NCBI RefSeq assembly: GCF_001426265.1 | Contig: NZ_LMDG01000036.1 | Location: forward strand, 225,534-289,533 | Origin: Rhizobium sp. Root1220 | Lineage (GTDB): Bacteria > Pseudomonadota > Alphaproteobacteria > Rhizobiales > Rhizobiaceae | Direction of reading: 5' to 3' | Length of the DNA: 64,000 nucleotides | Part shown: one piece after another, positions 17,389-25,732 of the stretch | Position numbering within the stretch: position 1 is the first letter of the stretch | How the letters are laid out: each line of letters begins with the position of its first letter | Translations under genes and position numbers: made by a program | Notes under the pieces: model-generated | The model's input: the letters and a program-made list of their open reading frames with translations, nothing else | What the model was told of the DNA's origin: nothing | Database searches by the model: none

Positions 17389-18648
17389 CTATTTTGCGGC
17401 AGGCATCTCGGGCAGGTTTTGCAGGCTGTCGATCTGCAAACGGATATGAGCCGCCTCGGTCGCCGAATGGGCAAGGGCAATCGCCCGATCGAAAGCCTCG
17501 TGGGCCTCGCGGGCGCGTCCGAGCTGCTTCAGCAGACCCCCGCGCAGGCCATGATAATAGAAATAGTCGTCCAGCCTCTCGCCGAGCGTCTCGACGAGAT
17601 TCAGTGCCTCCTCCGGCCCCCTAAGCTTCGCGACCGCAACCGCCCTGTTGAGCGTGATGACAGGCGACGGCTGGATGCGCTCCAATGCGCGATAGAGCAG
17701 TTCGATCTCCTCCCAGTCGGTGTCCTCGGCCCGCTTGGCGCGCGAATGCAGCGCCGCGATTGCCGCCTGAAACTGGTACGGCCCGGGCTGGCGATGGCGG
17801 ATCGCCTTGTCGAGCAACGCCAGCGCCTCGTTGATGAGTTCCCGGTTCCAGCGCGACCGATCCTGATCCGCCAGCAGCACGATATCGTTCTCGCCATTGA
17901 AGCGCGCCTCGCGCCTGGAAATCTGCAGCAGCATCAGCGCCAGCAGTCCCATGAGCTCCGGTTCAGACGGGAAGATGCGCAGCAGCAGACGGCCCAGGCG
18001 GATCGCCTCGTCGCTAAAAGCGCAGGCATCATGCTTCGGATCCGCCTGGCTGTAGCCTTCGTTGAAGACGAGATAGATCATCGTGCCGACGATCGAGAGC
18101 CGCTCCGCCCGTTCCCGCGCATCGGGCGTCTCGAACGGCATGCCGGCCTTGGCGACACGCGCCTTGGCGCGGGTGATGCGCTGCTCCATGGCGCTCTCGC
18201 CGACCAGAAAAGCGCGGGCGATCTGCTGCACCGAAAGTCCGGAGACGATACGCAGCGCCAGGGCGATCTGCTGCGTCGCCGGCAGGTCCGGATGGCAGCA
18301 AATGAACAACAGCCGCAGAATATCGTCGCGATAGTTGGAAACGTCGAGCCGCTCGGCGATATCGGCCTCGGCATCGCCCGTATCGGAGATCAGGTCCTCG
18401 TCCGGAAGTGCCTGGGTCTTCGAGCGCTTGCGTACGACATCGATGCCGCTGTTGCGGCCGACGAAGATGAGCCATGCCGTCGGATCGCGCGGCGGCCCCT
18501 TGTCCGGCCATGTGCGGATGGCGCGCAGGCAGGCCTCCTGGAAGGCCTCTTCGGCGATATCGAGATCGCGAAAATAGCGGAGCAGCGCGCCAAGCGCCTT
18601 CGGGCGGGCCGAGGAAAGCGTTACGTCGATCCAGGCAATATCCGTCAT
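17389..18648 (-). CDS. ECF sigma factor with C-terminal helical extension (ECF42-like)
   Basis: 419 residues, twice a normal ECF sigma factor. Residues 1-180 hold sigma region 2 (FRDLDIAEEAFQEACLRAIRTWP, PTAWLIFVGRNSGIDVVRKR) and region 4 (LSVQQIARAFLVGESAMEQRITRAKARV). The remainder (RLSIVGTMIYLVFNEGYSQ through TPR-like helices to the end) is the extension of the ECF42 group, whose members need it for activity and adjoin DGPF/YCII genes. Exactly this context is present: the upstream YCII gene overlaps it by four bases (ATGA), giving translational coupling, and a second one is divergent. No anti-sigma factor is seen, as expected for this group. Confidence 0.92.
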   Translation of the reverse strand: MTDIAWIDVTLSSARPKALGALLRYFRDLDIAEEAFQEACLRAIRTWPDKGPPRDPTAWLIFVGRNSGIDVVRKRSKTQALPDEDLISDTGDAEADIAERLDVSNYRDDILRLLFICCHPDLPATQQIALALRIVSGLSVQQIARAFLVGESAMEQRITRAKARVAKAGMPFETPDARERAERLSIVGTMIYLVFNEGYSQADPKHDACAFSDEAIRLGRLLLRIFPSEPELMGLLALMLLQISRREARFNGENDIVLLADQDRSRWNRELINEALALLDKAIRHRQPGPYQFQAAIAALHSRAKRAEDTDWEEIELLYRALERIQPSPVITLNRAVAVAKLRGPEEALNLVETLGERLDDYFYYHGLRGGLLKQLGRAREAHEAFDRAIALAHSATEAAHIRLQIDSLQNLPEMPAAK

Positions 18649-19037
18649 GTCGCCCCGCCATTGCCGTCGAACCTGTCCGGTCCATGGAAGACGTAGAACG
18701 GCCGGATCTCATAGGACGTCGAGCCAGGATTAACCGCAGACAGTTCCTTGGAGAAGGCGACTGCTTCCTCCAGCGTATCGAAATCGACCACATAGAAGCC
18801 GAGAAGCGCTTCCTTGGTTTCCGCAAAAGGACCGTCGAGCACCAGCGGCTCCTCCTTTCCCTTGCGCACGGTCGTCGCTGCCGTCGTCGGCATCAGCCGG
18901 CCCACCGGCCCGAGCTTGCCGCGTTCGGCCAGTGGCGCCTGCACCGCACGAAGCTTCGCCATCACGGCGTCTTCCTCCTCCCTTGTCCAGGAGAAAACCG
19001 TCTCTTCATTGGCGTAGCATAGGATTGCATAAAGCAT
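18645..19037 (-). CDS. DGPF/YCII domain protein 1
   Basis: 130 residues from ATG 19037, preceded by AAGAGGAAC. MLYAILCYANEE and VLDGPFAETKEALLGFYVVD contain the DGPF motif that names the family. The ferredoxin-like YCII fold is small and cytoplasmic; its role is not established. The stop codon overlaps the start of the sigma factor gene (ATGA), so the two are translated together. The group is repeatedly linked to ECF42 sigma factors. Confidence 0.9.
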   Translation of the reverse strand: MLYAILCYANEETVFSWTREEEDAVMAKLRAVQAPLAERGKLGPVGRLMPTTAATTVRKGKEEPLVLDGPFAETKEALLGFYVVDFDTLEEAVAFSKELSAVNPGSTSYEIRPFYVFHGPDRFDGNGGAT

Positions 19038-19223
19038 GTCTTGTTCCTCTTCCTGAATGACGAAGGAGTAACCCGGCTGCCGACAGCGCGCAGCAAAAAA
19101 TTGAAACGTAATGAAGGAGATGTACCCTGCTGGCTGGCAAGTATTGCCTCTGCCCGGTTCGTAGGGAGAACCTGTCGCGATGAACGGCAACGCGAGGGGT
19201 GTCGACAGAATTTGATCGACGCT

Positions 19224-19250
19224 TGTCGAATTACCGTCCGGCTGTTCGTC
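19224..19250 (+). promoter_or_regulatory. Predicted ECF42-type promoter
   Basis: TGTCGA (19224-19229), a 17-base spacer and CGTC (19247-19250) match the published ECF42 elements as I recall them (-35 TGTCGA, -10 CG(A/T)C). It lies 54 bases before the start of the DGPF gene at 19304. A second TGTCGA inside the palindrome TGTCGACA (19200-19207) could serve the opposite direction towards the sigma factor operon, with a CGTT 15 bases downstream; that match is weaker. Confidence 0.6.
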
Positions 19251-19303
19251 ATATAATGAAGGCAGGGCGACAGGCCCGGCTGAAGACGGTTGCAGGAGGA
19301 TTC

Positions 19304-19645
19304 ATGACGCAATATCTGGTCGCCATTCACCACGCCGACGACTACGACCCTTCCATCGCGGAGGACGAGGCGATGTCCCGCGATATCGACGCACTCAATG
19401 ACGAGATGAAAGCTGCCGGTGTCCGGATTTTCGTTGGCGGCCTGCACCCGGCAAGCAGGGCGATCTCGATTCGGGGTGGATCCGATGGTGAGACGCTCGT
19501 CACCGATGGGCCATACCTCGAGACAAAGGAGCATGTAGGCGGCTTCTGGGTGCTGGAAGCCGCCGACATGGACGAGGCACTGGCGTGGGGACGCAAAGCC
19601 GTGGTCGCTTGTAGGGCGCCGGTCGAGGTGCGGCCGTTCCACTGA
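19304..19645 (+). CDS. DGPF/YCII domain protein 2
   Basis: 113 residues from ATG 19304 with AGGAGGA just upstream; earlier in-frame ATGs lie inside the promoter. MTQYLVAIHHADDYD opens the fold and VTDGPYLETKEHVGGFWVLEAAD carries the DGP-F/Y motif, with Tyr in place of the last Phe. It resembles protein 1 in layout but is transcribed divergently from it and from the sigma factor, under an ECF42-like promoter. Its role is unknown. Confidence 0.88.
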   Translation: MTQYLVAIHHADDYDPSIAEDEAMSRDIDALNDEMKAAGVRIFVGGLHPASRAISIRGGSDGETLVTDGPYLETKEHVGGFWVLEAADMDEALAWGRKAVVACRAPVEVRPFH

Positions 19646-19730
19646 CGGACGACTTCCACGTATGCAAGCGAGACAGATGGGGGCCTCGACCCGACTGTGC
19701 CCTATTGGTCAACGGCTGGTCATACCTAGC

Positions 19731-21584
19731 CTAATCGATTTCCTCCGGAATAAAGCCGCCGATCTGACGTTTCCACAGCCGGGCAAATAGGCCATCCCGT
19801 TCCACCAGTTCATCCGGTGTGCCTTCTTCCACGATGCGCCCCCGGTCCAGCACGACAATCCGATCCATCCTCGCAATCGTTGAGAGCCGGTGCGCGATGG
19901 CAATGACCGTCTTTCCGTTCATCACGACGTTCAGTTTTTCCTGAATAGCGGCCTCGGATTCGCTGTCCAGCGCGGCGGTCGCCTCATCGAGCACAAGGAT
20001 TGGCGCGTCCTTCAACAATACGCGCGCGATGGCGACACGCTGGCGCTGGCCGCCGGAGAGCTTGATGCCCCGGTCACCGACGAAAGCGCCATAGCCTTTG
20101 CGGCCTTCGGCATCTGCAAGATCGGCGATGAAGGCATCGGCCCGTGCCGTCTTCGCCGCCTGTTCGATGTCGTCCTGCGTCGCATCGGGCCTGCCGTAAC
20201 GGATATTGTCGCCGACGGAACGGTGCAGCAGTGCGACATCCTGCGTAATGACCCCGACGCTGCGGCGAAGGCTCGCCTGCGTGACCGTGCGGATGTCCCG
20301 CCCGTCGATCAGGATTCCGCCGTCGCGAATATCGTAGAAGCGCAGCAGCAAGCTGATCAGCGTGGTCTTGCCGGCTCCCGATAGCCCGACCAGACCAACC
20401 TTCTCGCCGGGCTGGACCGTCAACGACAGCTCGTCGATCACCGACTTGCCGGTCTTGTAGGCGAAGCGGACATTTTCGAAGCGAATCTGCCCACGGCTGA
20501 CGATCAGTTCATCCGCGCCAGGCCGGTCGATGATTGTGGGCGGCGTCGTCATCACCGGCATGGCATCCTTGATGGTGCCTATCGCCTGGAAGATCTGCTG
20601 GCCCATCTGCAAGAATGTGAAAGTCTGCCCCGACAGCCGGTGAAGGATGTAGACCGCCGCGACGAAATCCCCGACCGTAAGAAAGCCCTTGAGGAGCCCG
20701 GAGAATCCGATCGTAAGTATGGCCAGCCAGAGCACCATGTTGAGCACAACAACGATCAGCTCCGAGGTCCGGTAGATGCGCTGCTCGCTATGCTGCGTCC
20801 TGACTGCCTTCTGCAGGATGCCGCGGATAGCGCCGGCCTCGCTGTCCTCGGCAGCGAACTGCTTGATCATCTGCATGTTGCTGTAGAGGTCATTGATGGC
20901 GCCTGCGACGAGGCTTCTCTGCTTGGCGGTACGGCGCGACCGTTCGGCAAAGGTCGGTGCGAGCTTCACCGCCAGCACGACATTGAGCGCGATCCAGATC
21001 AGGACCGGCAAAGCGAGTTGCCAGGACAACGCGCTCATCAGTACCAGGGAGCCAACCATCTGCAGAATGAAGCGCGGGATGGATTGAAATGCCGCGATGA
21101 TCTGCTGCTGGACGGCGGACGCCACCTGCGACAGGCGCGAGGCGACCTGTCCGGCAAAAAGATCATGAAAGAAAGCCAGGTCCTGCCGCTCCACCGCCTT
21201 GTGGCCCTGCCACTGGATGGCGGCCGGCATGCCGACATTGAGCGTATGCGACGTGAGGGTGTTCGTGAGGAACGAGGCAACCGGCATGACGGGAAAAATC
21301 AGCAGGCCGAGGAAAGCGAGCAGTGGCCAATCTGCTAGCAGGAAGGCGTGCGCGCCTTGCGTCGTCACGCCGTCGACAATGACCGAAAGCCCCCAGACGA
21401 TCGTCAGATTGATGGCCTCGATCGCCATCGAGGAGAGCGCCAGGACAATCAGCACGCCGCGAAACATCGATACGAAATGCAGGAGAACCGATACCGGGCC
21501 CTTTGTGGGCAGTGGTCGGTAGGGAATGTCGAGTGGCCGGATCAGTGTTTCGAAGGGGCGGTATATCGCATCTGAAATAGACAT
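19731..21584 (-). CDS. ABC exporter, fused membrane and ATPase domains
   Basis: About 617 residues from ATG 21584 (MSISDAIYRPFETLIRPLD). A six-helix membrane domain with RDLAFFHDLFAGQVASRLSQ-type loop is followed by a nucleotide-binding domain with Walker A GLSGAGKTTL, signature LSGGQRQRVAIARVLL, Walker B ILVLDEATAALD and the switch His in IAHRLSTI. This is a half-transporter that should work as a homodimer. The N-terminal 40 residues before the first helix (PFETLIRPLDIPYRPLPTKGP) are a recognisable extra segment of a rhizobial subgroup. The cargo cannot be named. A TTG at 21665 is a less likely start. Confidence 0.88.
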   Translation of the reverse strand: MSISDAIYRPFETLIRPLDIPYRPLPTKGPVSVLLHFVSMFRGVLIVLALSSMAIEAINLTIVWGLSVIVDGVTTQGAHAFLLADWPLLAFLGLLIFPVMPVASFLTNTLTSHTLNVGMPAAIQWQGHKAVERQDLAFFHDLFAGQVASRLSQVASAVQQQIIAAFQSIPRFILQMVGSLVLMSALSWQLALPVLIWIALNVVLAVKLAPTFAERSRRTAKQRSLVAGAINDLYSNMQMIKQFAAEDSEAGAIRGILQKAVRTQHSEQRIYRTSELIVVVLNMVLWLAILTIGFSGLLKGFLTVGDFVAAVYILHRLSGQTFTFLQMGQQIFQAIGTIKDAMPVMTTPPTIIDRPGADELIVSRGQIRFENVRFAYKTGKSVIDELSLTVQPGEKVGLVGLSGAGKTTLISLLLRFYDIRDGGILIDGRDIRTVTQASLRRSVGVITQDVALLHRSVGDNIRYGRPDATQDDIEQAAKTARADAFIADLADAEGRKGYGAFVGDRGIKLSGGQRQRVAIARVLLKDAPILVLDEATAALDSESEAAIQEKLNVVMNGKTVIAIAHRLSTIARMDRIVVLDRGRIVEEGTPDELVERDGLFARLWKRQIGGFIPEEID

Positions 21585-21824
21585 GGCTCGCTCAGGTCCA
21601 GAGGGAAGGAGGCGGGACTCAGCTACACGCAGCGCGATAGGATCATCTTCGAGCTGCAATCTCAACTGGACAATCTCGCGAATTGCTACCGAGGCGCGGG
21701 TACGTCAAGCAACAGCCCCGCAGTGCCATCCGCAACGCCATCATGCTGCCTGCTTTGCCGCAGATTGCTTGGCCAGCCGATGGTCATCGGCACGCCGCAT
21801 CTCGGAAAACAACTCGGGACAATA

Positions 21825-22787
21825 ATGAAGACGCATCTCAGCCTGATTGCCGCCTGCGCCCTGCTGATCGGCGCCTGCGATACCGCCCTCGCCGCATCCG
21901 CCCCGCAAAACTTCATCTATACAAGCTCCGGCGATCTCGAAGCGGCGAGCAAGCTCGTTGGCCGCCCCGATATCGCAGGCGTCCAGATCGTCTACAACTG
22001 GCGGAAGCTGGAGACCGGCAAGGGACAGTACGACTTCTCCGCCATCGAAGCGGACCTCGCCATCGTCAAGAGCCTGAACAAGAAGCTTTTCATTCAGATC
22101 CAGGACCGTTTCTTCGATCCACAGGCGAGGAACGTTCCCGACTACCTCATGGCCGATCCGCAATATGGCGGCGGCATCAGCCCTCAGTTCGACAATCCCG
22201 GTGAAAACAAGCCCGTAGGCTCCGGCTGGGTGGCACAGCAATGGAAGCCGGCGGTGCGCGAACGCTACCAGGCCCTGCTCAAGGCGCTTGCCGGGAAGTT
22301 CGACGGCGAGGTCTACGGCGTCAACCTTCCGGAAACGGCAATCGATCTCGACCCGAAGCACGTACCGGAAGGCTATACCTGCGACGCCTATTTCGAAGGC
22401 GAGATGGAGAACCTCGCCTTCGCCCGCAAGGCCTTCTCCAAGAGCAAGGTCGTGCAATACGTCAATTTCTGGCCCTGCGAATGGGAGAACGACCACAACT
22501 ACATGGGACGGCTCTTCGACTTCGCGGCGAAGAACAATATAGGCCTCGGCGGCCCCGACATCGTGCCTTATCGCAAGGGCCAGATGAAAAACTCCTACCC
22601 CTTTTTCAACAAATACAAGGGCAAGCTCGCCTTCGTTGGCCTCGCGGTGCAGGAGCCGACCCTGACCTACAAGAACCCGAAAACGAAGAAGCCGTTCACC
22701 AGGGCGGAATTCACGGCCTTCGCCGATGATTATCTCGGAGCCGACGCGATCTTCTGGAGCACCGCGACACCCTGGCTGAAGAAATAA
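21825..22787 (+). CDS. Exported glycosidase-like protein of unknown function
   Basis: 320 residues from ATG 21825. The leader MKTHLSLIAACALLIGACDTALA fits either a lipoprotein (Cys after LIGA) or a cleaved signal (ALA before ASAP). After that, repeated beta-alpha units (IAGVQIVYNWRKLETGKGQYDFSAIEADLAIVKSLNKKLFIQIQ) resemble the TIM barrel of clan A glycoside hydrolases, where Trp-x-x-Leu-E and a later conserved Glu (VNLPETAID) would be the acid/base, and NFWPCEW may hold the nucleophile. I cannot place it in a named family. It is divergent from the ABC exporter. Confidence 0.65.
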   Translation: MKTHLSLIAACALLIGACDTALAASAPQNFIYTSSGDLEAASKLVGRPDIAGVQIVYNWRKLETGKGQYDFSAIEADLAIVKSLNKKLFIQIQDRFFDPQARNVPDYLMADPQYGGGISPQFDNPGENKPVGSGWVAQQWKPAVRERYQALLKALAGKFDGEVYGVNLPETAIDLDPKHVPEGYTCDAYFEGEMENLAFARKAFSKSKVVQYVNFWPCEWENDHNYMGRLFDFAAKNNIGLGGPDIVPYRKGQMKNSYPFFNKYKGKLAFVGLAVQEPTLTYKNPKTKKPFTRAEFTAFADDYLGADAIFWSTATPWLKK

Positions 22788-22817
22788 TGCAGGTGCCAGC
22801 CGGCATGGGCAATGCGG

Positions 22818-23225
22818 CTAGCCGGCATGCTCGATGGTCACAGGAATACCGCGTCGCAACGAGTTGCTGACCATGCAACTCGCTTTGGCCCGCTCGATCA
22901 CGTCGAGCGCGCCTGATCCATCTGCCTTGGCGCACGTCACCCTCATAATCATCGATGTGGCGAGCAAGGGACTGCCTCCGAGTTCGACTGTCACGCATAC
23001 AGCGATCTTGCCGAGTACAATTCCCATCTCTTCGGCCGTGTAGCGCAGATCGTTGCAGAAGCAGCCGCCAAGCGAGAGAGCCAGAAGCTGGCCGCCGTTG
23101 AAGCCAAGCCCCTGCCCTCCCGCCTTTCCCTCCGGGCGGTCGACAACGATGGTATGCCCGCCCGCCCAGCCCATCGACGCCTGCGTGCCTTCGACATTCC
23201 GCAACTCAACCGTCATGGCAACCAT
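22818..23225 (-). CDS. OsmC family protein
   Basis: 135 residues. The two redox Cys of the OsmC/Ohr fold are visible in LGGCFCNDL and ASCMVSNSL, together with the Gly-rich substrate loop GGQLLALSLGG. OsmC-type proteins reduce organic hydroperoxides in the cytoplasm. An extra Cys (GCFC) two residues from the first makes the exact peroxidatic residue uncertain. It lies 33 bases downstream of glpK on the same strand and may be cotranscribed with it. Confidence 0.85.
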   Translation of the reverse strand: MVAMTVELRNVEGTQASMGWAGGHTIVVDRPEGKAGGQGLGFNGGQLLALSLGGCFCNDLRYTAEEMGIVLGKIAVCVTVELGGSPLLATSMIMRVTCAKADGSGALDVIERAKASCMVSNSLRRGIPVTIEHAG

Positions 23226-23258
23226 GGCGTGGTCCTCGTGTTTTCCTTAAGAGAAGCG

Positions 23259-24752
23259 CTAGGCCTCACTCAGCGTCCGCTTCACCGCATTCTTCCAGCC
23301 CTTGAGCTTCGCCGCACGGATCTTCTCGTCCATATCAGGCTCGAAGCGGCGGTCGCGCTTCCACTGCTTTGCAAAGCTCGCGCGATCCGGCCACACCCCT
23401 GCTTTGCTCCCCGCAAGCCATGCCGCGCCGAGCGCCGTGGTCTCCAGGATCACCGGCCGGTCGACGGGCGCGTCGAGAATGTCGGCAAGCCGCTGCATCG
23501 TCCAATCGGAGGCGACCATGCCGCCATCGACGCGCAGGACGGTGCTATCCACCGCGCCCTTCCAATCCTTGTGCATGGCGTCGAGCAGGTCGCGGGACTG
23601 GTAGCAGACAGCCTCCAGTGCCGCGCGGGCAAATTCGCGCGGACCGCTGTTGCGCGTCAGCCCGAAAATCGCCCCGCGGGCATTGGCATCCCAGTGCGGC
23701 GCGCCGAGACCCGTAAAAGCGGGAACGAGATAGACTTCCTGCGTCGGATCGGCCTGATCGGCGAGTTCGCCTGTGCGCGAGGCGCTGTCGATGATGCCGA
23801 GGCCATCGCGCAGCCACTGCACCGCGGCACCGGCGATGAATATCGAACCCTCCAGCGCATACGTCGTCTCGCCGTTCAGGCGGTAGGCGATGGTCGTCAG
23901 CAACCGGTTCTTCGAACGGACGATATCGCTGCCGGTGTTCAGCAGGGCGAAGCAGCCGGTGCCATAGGTCGATTTCATCATGCCCGGTTCGAAGCAGGCC
24001 TGCCCGATCGTCGCCGCATGCTGGTCGCCGGCAACCCCCAGGATCGGGATCGCCGCGCCGAGAATACCGGCATCCGTCACGCCGAAATCGTCGGCACAGT
24101 CCTTCACCACGGGCAGCATGGCAGCAGGAACGCGCAGGATGTCGAGCAGGTCCTTGTCCCAGCTGTTATCGGCAATGTTGTACATCAGCGTGCGCGAGGC
24201 GTTGGTCGCGTCCGTTGCAAAGCTCTTTCCGCCGGTCAGCCGCCAGATCAGGAACGTATCGATCGTTCCGAAGCACAGTTCACCCTTGGCGGCGCGCGCG
24301 CGGGCGCCCTTCACGTTGGCGAGCATCCAGGAAAGCTTGGTGCCGGAGAAATAGGGATCGAGCAGCAAGCCGGTCTTCTTGGTGAAGGTCTTTTCGAGAT
24401 CCTGCTTCTTCAGCTTGTCGCAATAGCTTGCCGTGCGGCGGTCCTGCCAGACGATGGCATTGTGGATTGGCCGCCCGCTCTCGCGTTCCCACACGACAAC
24501 CGTCTCTCGCTGGTTGGTGATGCCGAGCGCCGCGATATCGCTGGCTTTGATCTTCGCTTCGCGAATTGCCATCTTGATGGTGGACACGACGGAATCCCAG
24601 ATTTCTTCCGGATCGTGCTCGACCCAGCCGGAGCGCGGATAGATCTGGGTGAATTCCTTCTGTCCCGCGCCGGCGATCTTCATCTCGCCGTCGAATACGA
24701 TCGCCCGCGTAGATGTCGTCCCCTGGTCGATCGCCAGAACATATCCGCCCAT
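23259..24752 (-). CDS. glpK: Glycerol kinase
   Basis: 497 residues, standard length. FGGY-kinase features: phosphate loop YVLAIDQGTTSTRAIVFD at the start, the glycerol-binding WERESGRPIHNAIVWQDRRT, DGGMVASDWTMQRLADIL and the final GAAWLAGSKAGVW. It phosphorylates glycerol to glycerol 3-phosphate. No glpD or glycerol transporter is adjacent. It is divergent from bdhA, 170 bases away. Confidence 0.96.
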   Translation of the reverse strand: MGGYVLAIDQGTTSTRAIVFDGEMKIAGAGQKEFTQIYPRSGWVEHDPEEIWDSVVSTIKMAIREAKIKASDIAALGITNQRETVVVWERESGRPIHNAIVWQDRRTASYCDKLKKQDLEKTFTKKTGLLLDPYFSGTKLSWMLANVKGARARAAKGELCFGTIDTFLIWRLTGGKSFATDATNASRTLMYNIADNSWDKDLLDILRVPAAMLPVVKDCADDFGVTDAGILGAAIPILGVAGDQHAATIGQACFEPGMMKSTYGTGCFALLNTGSDIVRSKNRLLTTIAYRLNGETTYALEGSIFIAGAAVQWLRDGLGIIDSASRTGELADQADPTQEVYLVPAFTGLGAPHWDANARGAIFGLTRNSGPREFARAALEAVCYQSRDLLDAMHKDWKGAVDSTVLRVDGGMVASDWTMQRLADILDAPVDRPVILETTALGAAWLAGSKAGVWPDRASFAKQWKRDRRFEPDMDEKIRAAKLKGWKNAVKRTLSEA

Positions 24753-24922
24753 GCCAGTCCTCCCATGCGCATCGTGAATGTCGCATCAAATCAATAGGAC
24801 AGCACGTCGGGTGAGGAAAGCGCTGCGTGCCTGTTTGGACACAAGAGATTTACCCGGGGCTCAATTGCCAGCGCCGCCGCTTTGCGCATAACCTCATTCG
24901 CGAACGGAGTGCAGGGAAAAGC

Positions 24923-25699
24923 ATGAACAGAACAGTCGTCGTCACCGGATCCACCAGCGGCATTGGTCTTGCGATCGCGACGGCGTTTGCGGGCAAGGGC
25001 GACAACGTCGTTATCAACGGCTTCGGAAAGCCTGACGAAATCAAGGCGATAACCGAACGACTTGAATCAGTTTCCAAATCCAGGGCGATCTATCATCCGG
25101 CCGACATGACCAGGCCCCGCGAGATCGCCGACCTGATCGAAACCGCAGCCAAGACTTTCGGTTCGGTGGATGTTCTGGTCAACAATGCCGGCATCCAGCA
25201 TGTCGAAAAGATCGAGGACTTCCCGATCGACAAGTGGGACCAGATCATTGCCATCAATCTGTCCAGCTCGTTTCATACCATGCGCGCATCGATACCACTG
25301 ATGAAGGCAAGGAAGCAGGGCCGCATCATCAACATCGCATCGGCGCATGGCTTGGTGGCCTCGCCGTTCAAATCCGCCTATGTGGCGGCGAAGCATGGTA
25401 TACTGGGCCTAACGAAGACGGCAGCGCTGGAACTCGCCGAATTCGGTGTCACGGTGAATGCGATCTGCCCCGGCTACGTGCTGACACCACTGGTCGAGAA
25501 GCAGATACCGGATACGGCCAAGGCTCGCGGCATGACCGAGGAACAGGTCAAGACCGAGGTGATCCTGAGGGCACAGCCGACGCATGAGTTCGTCAAGGCA
25601 GAAGAGATTGGCGCGCTGGCTCTCTATCTGGCAAGCGACGAAGCCCGTCAGGTCACCGGTACCCATATCTCGATTGACGGTGGCTGGACGGCGGCATAA
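24923..25699 (+). CDS. bdhA: D-3-hydroxybutyrate dehydrogenase
   Basis: 258 residues from ATG 24923. Short-chain dehydrogenase with cofactor loop TGSTSGIG (8-15 region), NNAG, catalytic Ser in NIASAHGLVASPFKSAYVAAKHG with Tyr and Lys in the YVAAK motif, and C-terminal THISIDGGWTAA. The sequence matches BDH1-type 3-hydroxybutyrate dehydrogenases: it oxidises 3-hydroxybutyrate from PHB breakdown to acetoacetate with NAD. It heads a cluster with xdhA and xdhB 33 bases downstream, the mixed-function operon bdhA-xdhA2-xdhB2 described in S. meliloti. Confidence 0.93.
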   Translation: MNRTVVVTGSTSGIGLAIATAFAGKGDNVVINGFGKPDEIKAITERLESVSKSRAIYHPADMTRPREIADLIETAAKTFGSVDVLVNNAGIQHVEKIEDFPIDKWDQIIAINLSSSFHTMRASIPLMKARKQGRIINIASAHGLVASPFKSAYVAAKHGILGLTKTAALELAEFGVTVNAICPGYVLTPLVEKQIPDTAKARGMTEEQVKTEVILRAQPTHEFVKAEEIGALALYLASDEARQVTGTHISIDGGWTAA

Positions 25700-25732
25700 C
25701 CATTCTGAATAAACATAAAAACAAGGCACGAC

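Noticed and set aside
23154..24797. 547-residue open frame on the plus strand
   Set aside because: Antisense to glpK; no domain and biased composition.
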